A stretch of DNA of 54,859 bases from an uncultured Clostridium sp. (GCA_900557045.1 USQY01000004.1:1-54859), one strand, 5' to 3'. Shown: positions 1-9,484, numbered from the stretch's first letter. Notes: generated by a model from the sequence alone, not told the origin. A program made the numbers and translations.

Positions 1-116
1 AATTTTAGTGTTTTAGTATACTTTATTTTATAATAATTTTATAATTATTTTTTCTAACATTTGTGTCTATTTTTTATAATACATCATTTATAATAACTCT
101 AATAATTTTAGTTTTA

Positions 117-1460
117 CTATTTAATTAATTTTCCAATCATATCATAATCTTTATTTCCAATGATTTCTACTTTAACAAATTTATCTAATAGCTCATCTTC
201 ACTTTTTTCAACATATATTATTCCATCTATATCAGGTACTTCATTTTCACTTCTTGCAATATAATATTTTCCGTCAAAACTTTCATCTTCAATTAATACC
301 TCTAATTTATTTCCTATTTGTTTTTTTAAATTTTCATCTGAAATTTGTTGTTGTAAAGACATTATTTTATTATATCTGCTTTTTTTAGTCATAGGATGAA
401 TCTGATTATCCAATTTTTCTGCTGGAGTTCCATCTTCTTTTGAATATGTAAATGCTCCTAATCTATCAAATTTAGCCCATTTAACAAATTCATATAATTC
501 TTCAAAGTTTTCTTTTGTTTCGCCTGGGAAACCTACCATTACTGTAGTTCTTATTATAACATTTGGAATTTCTTTTCTGATTTTTGTTATTAATTTACGA
601 ATACTTTCTCCATTACTTTTTCTGTTCATTCTTTTTAAAACAGTATCTGAAATATGTTGAATTGGTATGTCAAAATATTTGCATATTTTTTTGTTTCCTT
701 TTACTACTTTTATTAATTCATCTGTAATAGATTCTGGATATGTATATAAAAATCTAATCCATTTTATTCCTTCAATTTTTGAAAGTTTATCTAATAATTC
801 AGCAAGTTTAGATTCACCATAAATATCAATTCCATATTTACTTGTATCTTGTGCTATTACTATAATTTCTTTATACCCTTCATTTACAAGTTCTTGTGCT
901 TCTTTTAAAATATCTTCCATTTTTCTGCTAACAAATTTCCCCCTTATATATGGAATTGCACAATATGTACATCTATTACTGCATCCTTCTGCAATTCTTA
1001 AATAGGCAAAATTTCGTCCTGTAGAAATGATTCTGTTTGAAAATTCCAAACCACACTTATTTGTTAATAATTCTTCCTTTGCAATATTCTTACTTTCTTC
1101 TTTTTCATTTTTACCTATTACTTTTTCAATTTGCTCCCAAATAGTATCATATTCTTTATACTTTATAAATAAATCTACTTCTGGAATAGCTTCTTGTAAT
1201 TCTTCTTTATATCTTTGAACTAAACATCCCATTACAATTAAATATTTACATTTATTCTTTTTATATTCAGCCATTTCTAAAATAGTGTTTATTGCTTCTT
1301 GTTTAGCAGATTCTATAAAACCGCATGTGTTTATTACTATAATATCTGCTTGTTCAGGATTATTAACTATTTTAAAATTATTTTTTTTGAATAATCCAAT
1401 TGTCATTTCTGTATCTACTAAATTTTTACTACATCCTAATGATATAAACCCTACATTCAT
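117..1460 (-). CDS. rimO: Ribosomal protein S12 methylthiotransferase RimO
   Basis: 447 aa, normal length for the family. The N-terminal UPF0004 domain begins with ISLGCSKNLVDTE, typical of RimO. The radical SAM core has the 4Fe-4S cysteines in EGCSNRCTYCAIP (CxxxCxxC), and a TRAM domain closes the protein. RimO adds a methylthio group to a conserved aspartate of ribosomal protein S12, using two iron-sulfur clusters and S-adenosylmethionine in the cytosol. The start follows a good ribosome binding site (AAGGAGAG). The related MiaB is less likely because the N-terminus matches RimO. It is an ordinary chromosomal gene and anchors the left end of the window as host DNA. Confidence 0.95.
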   Translation of the reverse strand: MNVGFISLGCSKNLVDTEMTIGLFKKNNFKIVNNPEQADIIVINTCGFIESAKQEAINTILEMAEYKKNKCKYLIVMGCLVQRYKEELQEAIPEVDLFIKYKEYDTIWEQIEKVIGKNEKEESKNIAKEELLTNKCGLEFSNRIISTGRNFAYLRIAEGCSNRCTYCAIPYIRGKFVSRKMEDILKEAQELVNEGYKEIIVIAQDTSKYGIDIYGESKLAELLDKLSKIEGIKWIRFLYTYPESITDELIKVVKGNKKICKYFDIPIQHISDTVLKRMNRKSNGESIRKLITKIRKEIPNVIIRTTVMVGFPGETKENFEELYEFVKWAKFDRLGAFTYSKEDGTPAEKLDNQIHPMTKKSRYNKIMSLQQQISDENLKKQIGNKLEVLIEDESFDGKYYIARSENEVPDIDGIIYVEKSEDELLDKFVKVEIIGNKDYDMIGKLIK

Positions 1461-1696
1461 TATTATTTCTCTCCTTCTTATTTTTCAAACTATTCTTTAT
1501 TTTAACACTTTTTCCACTTTTTATCAATAATTTCCTTGCAAATACTAATATTTTATGATATATTGTGGATGGCTTGAAAAAGCTTAAATGAATTTAATTT
1601 TTTATGAAGACTATAATTTTCTCTTTATTTAGAGTTCAGAACTATGTGTCCCAGAAAAATATTAAATATCAGAACTTTAAAAAGGAGGAATTTCTA

Positions 1697-1861
1697 ATGG
1701 CAGATAAAACTTTAGTATGTAAAGATTGTGGTGCTGAATTCGTATTCACAGAAGGTGAACAAGCATTTTACGCAGAAAAAGGATTCACAAATGAACCACA
1801 AAGATGTCCAGAATGCAGAAAAGCTAGAAAAGCTCAAAGAAGAAATAATTTTAATAACTAA
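1697..1861 (+). CDS. Small zinc-ribbon protein
   Basis: 54 aa from the ATG at 1697, which is preceded by an excellent AAAGGAGG site; the open frame extends further upstream, but that part lacks a ribosome binding site and looks non-coding. Two CxxC pairs (CKDC near the start, CPEC near residue 37) should bind one zinc. The C-terminus is basic (KARKAQRR). This matches the widespread small zinc-ribbon domain family of Firmicutes, whose role is not well defined. Nucleic-acid or ribosome binding is an inference from the basic tail. It is monocistronic and followed directly by an intrinsic terminator. Confidence 0.85.
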   Translation: MADKTLVCKDCGAEFVFTEGEQAFYAEKGFTNEPQRCPECRKARKAQRRNNFNN

Positions 1862-1870
1862 TTTATAAAA

Positions 1871-1906
1871 AATGCTTTAATTTAAAATTAAAGCATTTTT
1901 TATTTT
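1871..1906 (+). terminator. Intrinsic terminator of the zinc-ribbon gene
   Basis: A perfect 13-bp inverted repeat (AATGCTTTAATTT at 1871-1883 and its complement at 1885-1897) is followed by a T-rich run. It lies ten bases after the stop codon of the zinc-ribbon gene. Confidence 0.85.
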
Positions 1907-1943
1907 TAATTAATTTTAATATTCACTTAAATTTGAACAAAAA

Positions 1944-2216
1944 CTATCTTTCAAAACCATCATCTTTCATATGACTATATTTTCTTTTTGTTGCCATTCC
2001 TCCTCTTATGTGTCTTTCAGCCTTATTTTCATCTAAAATTTCTCTAACTTCTCCTGCTAAACCAGGGTTTATCTTAAGTAATCTTTCACTTACGTCTTTA
2101 TGTACTGTAGATTTAGAAATGCCGAATTTTTTAGCTGCACCTCTAACTGTATCTTTTGAGTCAACTATATAATGTGCAAGTTCACAAGCACGTTGTTCTA
2201 TTGAATAATTTTTCAT
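1944..2216 (-). CDS. spoIIID: Sporulation transcriptional regulator SpoIIID
   Basis: 90 aa, full length. The helix-turn-helix region has RGAAKKFGISKSTVHKDV around residues 25-42, and the protein ends in a basic region, both typical of SpoIIID. In Bacillus and Clostridium this DNA-binding protein adjusts sigma-E dependent transcription in the mother cell during sporulation. Its presence says the host, or its recent ancestor, forms spores. The start codon lies just inside a long inverted repeat that also covers the apparent Shine-Dalgarno sequence (listed separately). The gene stands alone, with a toxin-antitoxin pair upstream on the same strand. Confidence 0.95.
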   Translation of the reverse strand: MKNYSIEQRACELAHYIVDSKDTVRGAAKKFGISKSTVHKDVSERLLKINPGLAGEVREILDENKAERHIRGGMATKRKYSHMKDDGFER

Positions 2217-2221
2217 AATGA

Positions 2222-2267
2222 AACCCCCATGTGAATACTTTTGTTTAATTGTATTCGTGTGGGGGTT
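2222..2267. promoter_or_regulatory. Inverted repeat over the spoIIID ribosome binding site
   Basis: The arms AACCCCCA (2222-2229) and TGGGGGTT (2260-2267) enclose a second pair, GAATAC (2233-2238) and GTATTC (2251-2256), around a 12-base loop. In the minus-strand spoIIID transcript the GGGGG that would serve as Shine-Dalgarno sits in the 3' arm, six bases from the ATG. In plus-strand RNA the three bases between the two stems (UGU/GUG) could also pair as wobbles, giving a continuous 17-bp stem. It could be an RNA hairpin limiting translation, or a DNA operator or leftover of an insertion. Confidence 0.6.
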
Positions 2268-2286
2268 GTATTATGATAGGCATTTT

Positions 2287-2616
2287 TTATATGTTGTTTA
2301 AATAATCCGTCTTACTATGATACATATGAGAAATGAAAACTTTATGTCTTTCTTCATCTATTGTATATAATAAAACATAATTGTTTAATATTATTCTTCT
2401 ATAAATTCTTTTAGTATTACTATACTTATCTATTTCAGCATACATTCTAGGTACATATGCTAGATTAGTAATAAACTCTTCTATTCTTTCCATTATTTTG
2501 TTTGCCGAATTTTGTGCTGAAAGATCATCTCTAATATAATTATATACTTTTCTAATCTCTACTGCACATTCTTCAGTAAATTCTACTTCGTACTTTACAT
2601 CAATATCCATACTCAT
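2287..2616 (-). CDS. RelE/ParE family toxin
   Basis: 109 aa. The sequence fits the RelE/ParE fold: an N-terminal beta strand (KYEVEFTEECAVEI), two helices with conserved hydrophobics, then YRRIILNNYVLLYTIDEE and VFISHMYHSKTDY at the end. RelE members cut mRNA on the ribosome and ParE members poison gyrase; the sequence alone does not separate these. The gene overlaps the upstream antitoxin gene by 17 bases, the usual translational coupling of a type II toxin-antitoxin pair. It has no visible disablement. Confidence 0.85.
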   Translation of the reverse strand: MSMDIDVKYEVEFTEECAVEIRKVYNYIRDDLSAQNSANKIMERIEEFITNLAYVPRMYAEIDKYSNTKRIYRRIILNNYVLLYTIDEERHKVFISHMYHSKTDYLNNI

Positions 2617-2851
2617 CCCTCAATTCTTCAAAGACCTTGTTAGCAGGGATAGTTCTTCCTTTCTCTATATCTTCTTCCGATTTTTGTAAATGTTTTATAA
2701 TATCTAATTCTAATAATTTTTCTTTATATTCTTTCATACTAACTATAACTACATCGCTTTTATTATCTCTTTTTACGACTATTGGTTCATTGATTTCATC
2801 TTGGTTATTTAATTCTTCTTCAACTTCTTGTAATTTAATTACCCTTTGCAT
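2600..2851 (-). CDS. Phd/YefM-type antitoxin
   Basis: 83 aa. The core pattern EPIVVKRDNKSDVVIVSMKEY matches the N-terminal DNA-binding fold of Phd/YefM antitoxins, which dimerise, repress their own promoter and use a flexible C-terminal tail to cover the partner toxin. The C-terminal part (from about residue 55) is charged and probably disordered. It is the first gene of a two-gene operon with the RelE/ParE toxin. An AAAGGTGTGA ribosome binding site precedes the ATG. Confidence 0.8.
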   Translation of the reverse strand: MQRVIKLQEVEEELNNQDEINEPIVVKRDNKSDVVIVSMKEYKEKLLELDIIKHLQKSEEDIEKGRTIPANKVFEELRDEYGY

Positions 2852-2870
2852 TTCAAATCACACCTTTCTT

Positions 2871-4151
2871 TTATAGTTTTGTTTTAATAAATATAATTAT
2901 ACCATATTTAAGAGTGATTTGTATATACTTTAATAATTTTTCATCCATGTTTATTGTAATTTTTTCAAATTCTTTTTCTACAGATTTCATAAAGTTCTTT
3001 TTATTTGATATTATACTTTTTAAATACATTTTTATTGCATTCAACAATTCTTCTTCATCTATTGTAGTTGTATTAGGGCAATGATTTACCCCCATAGAAT
3101 TTCTTCCACTACACACCCATCTTATATATTCTTTTCCATCTGTTGAATACTTTCTTTTCATTCTTCTAAACGAATACCCACAATGTTTGCAATATATAAG
3201 TGTGCTAAATACATATTCTGTTTTTTCTCTTTTATTATTTAACTTAAATTCACTAGACCTTTGTTCCAAAAGGGCTTGTGCTCTATTAAATAATTCATCT
3301 GATATTATTCTCATTTCAGGTGTTTCAACAACTATCCATTCTTCTTCTGGCAGTTCTTTTCTTGTTCCTGTTATAAAGTCTGTTACTTCTGATTTTTTAT
3401 TTGTTACTCTACCTGTATATATTGGATTTTTAAGCATTCTCACAATAGATGTTTGTACCCATTTGGATTTAGTTTTCTTTGTTCTTATACCTCTATCATT
3501 TAAATTCCATGCAATTTTAGTTGTGCCAAAACCTTTATATACATAGCTTTCAAATATTTCTTTTACAATTTTTGCTTCTTCTTCATTTATTTTTAAAGTA
3601 TATCTTTCATCTGGAATTTTATCATACCCAAATACTAGATTAGGCACTCTTCCTTTTTGAGCTGTAATATCTTTACCAAATTTAACCCTTTTAGACATAT
3701 TTGCACTTTCTTGTTGTGCCATTGCTCCTAAAATTGTTAATATAAATTCAGAACCACCTTCCATTATTTCTCCATTATTTAAGAAATCAACTTCAATTCA
3801 ATATGATTTTAATTCTCTTATACTTTGTAATAAATCTACTGTATTTCTTGCAAAACGTCTTACATCTTTTACTACTACTTTATCAAATTTTTTAGCTTTA
3901 GCATCTTGCATCATTTGCTGAAATTGTTTTCTGTGTTTTATTTGTTTTCCTGATATTCTTTCATCTGCATATAACTTGTACAATTCATATCCGTTCTTTT
4001 TTGTAAATTCATTAAAAAATTCTATTTGCTTTTCAAATGATTCTACTTGTGATTCCTTTTCAGTTGATACTCTTGCATATGCTGCAATTTTCATAACATC
4101 ACTACTTTCTTTTTTCTGTTTCATTATTTTCGTTCTGTTACGTTTTAGCAT
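2871..4151 (-). pseudogene. Serine recombinase, interrupted by an in-frame TGA
   Basis: Two frames on the same strand and in the same phase make up one large serine recombinase. The first 117 residues hold the resolvase catalytic start (AAYARVSTEKESQ, with the nucleophile serine) and end at ELKSY-TGA at 3798-3800. Reading through the TGA continues as IEVDFLNNGEIMEGGSEF, then the recombinase domain and a zinc-ribbon with CKHCGYSF. Families usually have glycine where the TGA stands, so one GGA-to-TGA change explains the break. The C-terminus is also short for the family and lacks the usual coiled coil. It is probably the remnant of an older mobile element. Confidence 0.85.
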
Positions 4152-4223
4152 ATCGATTTTATTTTTTCAATATAAAAGTAGAAAAAAACTACTCCATTGT
4201 TTTGGAATAGTAATTTAACTTTT

Positions 4224-4970
4224 TTAATTAATTTTTTTATATTCTCCATTTATTACTTGATATTTTCCGTCACCTTTATAATTATAAATTGCAAAATCTA
4301 TGTCTTCTATTGAAAACTCTCGTTCTTCTGTAATATTATTTAAAAAGATATAACCATCATCTTCAAAAGCCTCATATATATGTCCTTCTTTTTTATATTC
4401 ACTGTTTCTTTTATTCTCTTGTTCTTTTAAATCAACTGTTTTTTTACTTGCTAAATTTATTACTTCTTCTTTTAAATCTGTTCTTACTTTTATACTTCCA
4501 TCTGCTTTATATTGAAAAATTATATCTTCATTTTCAAATCCTTTTGGAACTTTATCTCCTGACATAATTAAATGTTCAATTTTTCCATTTTCAAATTTAT
4601 CAATACTATAAGTTGGATTATCTGTAGGTCCATTTGCAATAAATTGTTTTCTATATAAAGTACCTTCTTTCTCTGCTAATTCTAAAATACTATTATCTAT
4701 TGCATCACTTAATTCATCACGATATTTAATATCTGCACTCCATCTAGATATTCCAATATTAGCTGCTACATTATCTTCCATAAAATTCTGATAATCCCAA
4801 TACTTACTATATTTGTTTTCTTTATTTGTATCTATAACATTTTTATTTCCATTGTTTTCAAAATATTCTTTTAATTCACTGATAAATTTATTCACAAAAT
4901 CGAATAAAGTAGTTTCTTCAGGCAAATCTTTACCTAAATTTTTTATGTCAAAATCATTTAATAAGTTCAT
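4224..4970 (-). CDS. Hypothetical protein, 248 aa
   Basis: I do not recognise this protein. It is soluble and acidic, with no signal peptide or membrane segment. The C-terminal third (GYIFLNNITEEREFSIEDID) looks like a small beta-rich domain. The middle is rich in charged helices. It sits between the dead recombinase and the nuclease gene, on the same strand, with clear intergenic spaces on both sides. It may be cargo of the element that carried the recombinase. No start alternative stands out; the ATG at 4970 has a weak upstream AGAAAGAGG. Confidence 0.6.
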   Translation of the reverse strand: MNLLNDFDIKNLGKDLPEETTLFDFVNKFISELKEYFENNGNKNVIDTNKENKYSKYWDYQNFMEDNVAANIGISRWSADIKYRDELSDAIDNSILELAEKEGTLYRKQFIANGPTDNPTYSIDKFENGKIEHLIMSGDKVPKGFENEDIIFQYKADGSIKVRTDLKEEVINLASKKTVDLKEQENKRNSEYKKEGHIYEAFEDDGYIFLNNITEEREFSIEDIDFAIYNYKGDGKYQVINGEYKKIN

Positions 4971-5145
4971 ATCTATAATAGACCTCTTTCTATAAAATAT
5001 TGTTTGGAAAATTTTAGAATCATTATATTGATAAAAATTAAGAATAAAAATTAATTGATTAAAATTTATATTCTTATACTAGCATAATTTTCTTTAACTT
5101 ACAATACTTTTATAAAACTTTTCATTATATTTTCTTTAAACAATT

Positions 5146-5901
5146 TTATTCTACTAATTTACTCTCTCCTGTAGCATAATCTATAATTACACCAGGCTGT
5201 ACATTATAAATATAAAAGCATATGCCTTTCCCCTTATCTTCTACAGATTTTGCTTCTATAGTTATCCCACTTGCAACTTTATTTTCCCCTTCATATATTG
5301 GCGTTACTCTATATAAAACATGCTTATCAGGATTATCATTTAAATATTTTCTTACTTTATTTTCAAATGGTGTCATTCCACTAATATTAAAATATCTTGT
5401 TCCTGTTATAATATTTTTTTCATTTACATTTTCTGCTGATAAACTAAATGCAATTAAATGACATTTATTATATAAATTGTCTAAATTTATTTTTGGGTAT
5501 TCTGTATCTTGCCATCCAGTTGGTATTATTTTATCAAGTGCCTTTCTGCTTTCACTTTCCTTTGGCATTGTTTCTTCTTTATTTAAGTTTGCAAATGCAA
5601 CTCCACATCTTCCATACTCATCTAAATCACTATAAATTTCAAATGAATCGGTTGTGAAATATTTCTCATCAAAATTTGGTATATTATTATTTATTGTTAC
5701 ATATGGCTCTGTTGAATATTCTGGAATAGTATCTAATGTATATGATGAAATTGTTGGTTGAGTGTTTATATTATTTTCATTATATTTATTGTTTGTATAT
5801 ACATAAATCCCTATAGCAATAATTAACACAAAAAATATTACAGCTAAAACTTGCTTAATTTTAATATTTTTATTTGAATTATTTTTAAGTTTTTCGTTCA
5901 T
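5146..5901 (-). CDS. Membrane-anchored DNA/RNA non-specific endonuclease (DNA-entry nuclease type)
   Basis: 251 aa. One membrane segment lies near residues 18-37 (VLAVIFFVLIIAIGIYVYTN), followed by a Ser/Thr/Asn-rich linker. The C-terminal half is a DNA/RNA non-specific endonuclease domain with LYNKCHLIAFSLSAENVNEK and NIITGTRYFNISGMTPFEN. The histidine in KCHL takes the place of the catalytic His in the DRGH motif of the family, and the Asn in NEKN/TGTRYFN region fits the metal site. Relatives such as streptococcal EndA degrade DNA at the cell surface during uptake or defence. The domain should lie outside the membrane. A strong ribosome binding site (AGGGGAAG) supports the start. Confidence 0.85.
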   Translation of the reverse strand: MNEKLKNNSNKNIKIKQVLAVIFFVLIIAIGIYVYTNNKYNENNINTQPTISSYTLDTIPEYSTEPYVTINNNIPNFDEKYFTTDSFEIYSDLDEYGRCGVAFANLNKEETMPKESESRKALDKIIPTGWQDTEYPKINLDNLYNKCHLIAFSLSAENVNEKNIITGTRYFNISGMTPFENKVRKYLNDNPDKHVLYRVTPIYEGENKVASGITIEAKSVEDKGKGICFYIYNVQPGVIIDYATGESKLVE

Positions 5902-6005
5902 AGACTACTTCCCCTTTATTTATTTTGCATTAATTCGTAATCTTTAAATATATTAAAAATCTTTTATAAAATTTGATTATTTACTTTTATTTTATCAACT
6001 TTTTA

Positions 6006-6749
6006 TTAATAATCTCTTTCTAATATTTTTATTGATCTTTCTGTTGGCTCTAAACCATATTCATAGCTATCTCTAAAAATTCTAGGTAACTTTTTTAATC
6101 TAAAATTCAAATCATCTAAATCACACTTTTCTAAGTTTAATTCTTCTTTACCTAGCCAATTAGAATACATTTCATAATCTTCCCCTTTTTTTATTTTAAA
6201 TGCTTCTCTAATGTCTTCTAATCCCATTGTTCCACCACAGTCTTCAATTATTCCAAATCCTTCTCCTTCAATTACTCTTGGTAAATCTTTTCCATTTATA
6301 TTATTATCTTGGAATATTTTTTCTAATACAATATTAAATCTCCAATTATCGCCAAAATCATATTGAAATTCCATTCTTTCATTTTCTTCATCTAATATAT
6401 GTTTTAGTTTAATATCCTTTGCATCTTTTAATTCTCTATATCTTTTATCTAGTCTAGGAATAATATTATCATCTTCAAATATACAACCATATTGTCCAAC
6501 TTTAAAGAATTCATCATTATCATAATGTTTCATATATTTATTATAATGTTCTAGATGATTTAAAATAAAATTATTTAACTCATCTACTTCAAATAAATAC
6601 AAATGACTTCCTTGCATCTCAAATAATGCCATTAATATATAAGCTAATTTTGCAACAGTTATATCATTCATTACTTGAAATCTTCTCCATATTTTTGGTT
6701 CATAATCTTGTAATTCTGCATATATTTGATATATTGGTTTACTTGCCAT
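6006..6749 (-). CDS. Plasmid pRiA4b ORF-3 family protein
   Basis: 247 aa. The pattern IYQIYAELQDYEPKIWRRFQV at the start, FQYDFGDNWRF in the middle and DCGGTMGLEDI near residue 165 is the signature of the pRiA4b ORF-3 family (PF07929). The family is common on plasmids and in genomic islands; its biochemical role is unknown. The gene ends the same-strand series that starts with the broken AlbA-type gene just upstream (21-base gap). A good AGGAAGTG site precedes the ATG. No defect is visible. Confidence 0.85.
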   Translation of the reverse strand: MASKPIYQIYAELQDYEPKIWRRFQVMNDITVAKLAYILMALFEMQGSHLYLFEVDELNNFILNHLEHYNKYMKHYDNDEFFKVGQYGCIFEDDNIIPRLDKRYRELKDAKDIKLKHILDEENERMEFQYDFGDNWRFNIVLEKIFQDNNINGKDLPRVIEGEGFGIIEDCGGTMGLEDIREAFKIKKGEDYEMYSNWLGKEELNLEKCDLDDLNFRLKKLPRIFRDSYEYGLEPTERSIKILERDY

Positions 6750-6770
6750 AACACTTCCTCCATAATTTTT

Positions 6771-8035
6771 TTAATTATCTGTACTTATATATTGTTGCCT
6801 ACTACTTGTAGGTTTACTTGGTATTGTTCTTTTTAATTTTTTATTTTCTAAAAGCATATTTATATATTTTTCTCTAAATCCTCTTACATTTTTATACCCA
6901 AAGAAATTTGCAATTTCTTTTAAACTCTTTGGCTCTTTGCAAAAATTAATTATATCTTCTTGTATTGTTTCATTTTTATTAACTTGTGCATTAACTTGTG
7001 CATTAATATTTTTTTGATTATTATTTATTATTTTATTATTTAATGTTTCAGGATATAATTCTGGATATTCTCCATTATAAAATGTAACAACAAAATCTTC
7101 TCTTTCATTAACAAATATAGGTTCTGGCAATTTAGCTTCTTTCATTTTATCTTCCATAGTCGAAATTCCGGTATGTCTATTTTCAATTATACCACCTAAT
7201 ATTTCTAATAATTTTACAATAGTTTCATTTCTTACTTCCATTGCTTTTCTTGTTTTTAATAATTCTAAAGTATTTGATCCATACAAATTCCCAACATTTC
7301 TAAATTCAATTCTATCCTTATATATAGTAACCATACTATATACGCCTGTTTTTAAATCACTATAATCTCTATGAATAATCATATTAGCTATAGCTTCTCT
7401 TAGTGCATCCATCGGATATTGTGTTATATCTGTTCTAAGTCCTGTTTTATCACTGATAATAACCTTAACCTTCATATTCCTACTTATAAAACTTATTGTT
7501 TCTTGATACATTTCAGCTATATTGCCTTCAATTCTTTTACACTTATATATTTCATATTCAGTCATATGATCATCTCTATCACCAATTCTTGTATACGCTC
7601 CATTATGCAATCCTTTTGGTTTATAATAACATGGCTTATTTCTTTGATTTAATGCATCAACTCTAACAGCAACAACATTTTTATCTTCTATATTTATTAT
7701 ATTTATTTCTGGTCTTATAACTGGTTCAAATTCCGTACTACCAAATTAGTTATATTTTTTTGTAAATCATTTGCATCATAAATTCCAACTACCTCAAAAG
7801 TAGTTTTATTCTTATGCTTTTTTTCTTCAACACCAAATAATATAACTCCTCCAATTGTATTTGAAAAACTAGAAATAGTATCATAATATTTATCTGGTTT
7901 TCCAGCATTTGCTGTTTTTGTTTCAATACAAATGGTTTCTGTTTGCTTTTCATTTAATTCTTGAATCATCCCTAAAACATCTTCTTTATTCATCCTAGAA
8001 ATCTCATCTATCTGTTTTTTTAGTAATTTTATCAT
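6771..8035 (-). pseudogene. Schlafen/AlbA_2-domain ATP-binding protein, frameshifted
   Basis: The first frame (7715-8035) gives an AlbA_2-type domain (ETKTANAGKPDKYYDTISSF, GGVILFGVEE). It ends out of phase at NLVVRNLNQL. A shift of one base near 7738 restores STEFEPVIRPEINI and, without further stops, the rest: a GHKL-like region with REAIANMIIHRDYS and RNVGNLYG, then a C-terminal winged-helix segment. The intact protein would be about 420 aa. Members are often called ATP-binding or putative DNA-binding proteins and occur in defence and regulatory islands. The shift could be a real mutation or a sequencing error in AT-rich DNA. Confidence 0.8.
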
Positions 8036-8173
8036 ATTTATCTTATTTATTCTACATTGATTATAAATTTTTTTAAATATTATATATCTTTTACATTGAT
8101 ATATTTTTATTTTATATTATTTACAAAACTAATATAAAAACATACATATTAATATTTATTAAAAAAATTAATT

Positions 8174-8359
8174 TTATAATTTCAATTCATCATCTTCCAA
8201 TACCTCGTGAGAATTTTGATAAGAACTTGAATCTTTATAATCAAATATTATCTTATTATCATTCTCAGCTAAATTATAAGCAAGACTTCCCGCGAATGCT
8301 TGTACAATTTGTTCTTCAGTATTAGGATTTATAAACGTAATCTTCAAACCCTTTTTCAA
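8174..8359 (-). CDS. Small hypothetical protein, 61 aa
   Basis: 61 aa starting at a TTG. No family recognised. Its start overlaps the stop of the 45-aa frame just upstream (TTGA overlap), so the two could be translationally coupled, or they may be the halves of a roughly 105-aa gene broken by a frameshift. The C-terminus is acidic (HEVLEDDELKL). It lacks a clear Shine-Dalgarno of its own, which favours coupling or a frameshift. Confidence 0.4.
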   Translation of the reverse strand: MKKGLKITFINPNTEEQIVQAFAGSLAYNLAENDNKIIFDYKDSSSYQNSHEVLEDDELKL

Positions 8360-8493
8360 ACTCTGGATCTATCTTTTTCTACTTCTTTGTAATCTAACAA
8401 CATTTTAAATTCTTTTCTTTCTGTTAGTAACTTCAATGCAATATTTATAGCCACAAGATCCTGATATTCATACCCATAATTAAAATTACTCAT
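8356..8493 (-). CDS. Small hypothetical protein, 45 aa
   Basis: ATG at 8493 is preceded by AAGGAAGG, a good ribosome binding site. The frame encodes MSNFNYGYEYQDLVAINI and continues through a helical stretch to KDRSRV and a TGA. No family recognised. It runs directly into the 61-aa frame downstream; see that entry for the alternatives. Confidence 0.4.
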   Translation of the reverse strand: MSNFNYGYEYQDLVAINIALKLLTERKEFKMLLDYKEVEKDRSRV

Positions 8494-8699
8494 ATTTACA
8501 TATCCTTCCTTGATTATACACATTTCTTCTTCGATATTTAAACTGTCTCTACTCTTATATTTCTTTTGATAATATCATAAATCTTAACAATTTACAATTT
8601 TTAAGATTGCTTCGCTTTTTACGAACAAATGTGTTGATTTTTAATTTAAAATATGATAAAATACTTAAAATATATTTTATTATGCAAGGAGGTTTTAAT

Positions 8700-9435
8700 T
8701 TGGATATATATGCACAAAACATTTATGAGATAATTCAAAATGGTATAAAAAAACATATCTTAATCATCTATAACATTTCAGCAAACCATTATGTTGGCTT
8801 AACAATCCATGCAACAGAATCTAAAGAACTAACATATGTAAAATCTATAAATAGATTTGTTGATATTAATGATTTGCAAGAATATAACAAAAAGAATATT
8901 AAACGGGTTGGTGTATATTAAAGGAAAGTTTTTAAAAGTAACAAATAAGGACTTCTTTGATATACTAAAACTATTAAAAGAATCTTTAATGCAAAAATTA
9001 GGTAAACAAATAGACTTCAAAAATATTGAAAAAATCAAATATCTAAAATGGTGTTACGATAAAATATTATTAGATTCTTATGCTAATAATATTTCTAATT
9101 TAAAACCATGTTCCATTTGTTGGGTTGATTTTGGACAGAATATAGGTTCCGAATTAAGAAAATTAAGACCAGCTATCTTATGGCGTTCATCTTCTGATAA
9201 AAAAATGTGGACTGTTATTCCATTAAGTAGTAAATGTTACAATGATAAATATTACTTTCATTGCGATATAACATCTATACCTTGTAGTACTGCAAAATTA
9301 GAATCAATGAGTAATTTTAGTTATAAAAGAATTAGAGAGCCCTTCTTTTATAATAAAAAAATTGCCCATCTTTCTAAAGATGAATATAATAACATTTTAT
9401 TGGTGCTAAAAAAATATTATACTTTTGACAATTAA
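8700..9435 (+). pseudogene. MazF/PemK-like toxin gene, apparently frameshifted
   Basis: A TTG start at 8700 follows a strong AAGGAGG. The first frame runs 73 codons to KNIKRVGVY and stops at 8921. The next frame picks up as VYIKGKFLKV and runs to 9435. Adding one TA to the TATA run at about 8917-8921 would join them in a single protein of roughly 240 aa. The second half has a MazF/PemK pattern (SICWVDFGQNIGSELRKLRPAIL, then WTVIPLSSK). The first half (HYVGLTIHATESKELTYVK) also looks like a small beta-barrel toxin fold. Dinucleotide slippage is a plausible cause. Alternatively the second frame (8857-9435) is translated alone. Confidence 0.6.
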
Positions 9436-9449
9436 AACTCCGTAAAATC

Positions 9450-9478
9450 TTGACTCTTGTCAAAAAATGCTTTATAAT
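9450..9478 (+). promoter_or_regulatory. Sigma-A type promoter of the first small RNA
   Basis: A -35 box TTGACT (9450-9455) and a perfect -10 box TATAAT (9473-9478) are separated by exactly 17 bases. No ORF with a ribosome binding site follows, only hairpins ending in a T-run. Confidence 0.8.
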
Positions 9479-9484
9479 ATAATT

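Noticed and set aside
3798..3800. UGA read as glycine, as in Gracilibacteria-type codes
   Set aside because: Many clearly real genes here end in TGA, such as brxA and the UmuC-type gene, where the stop overlaps the next start.
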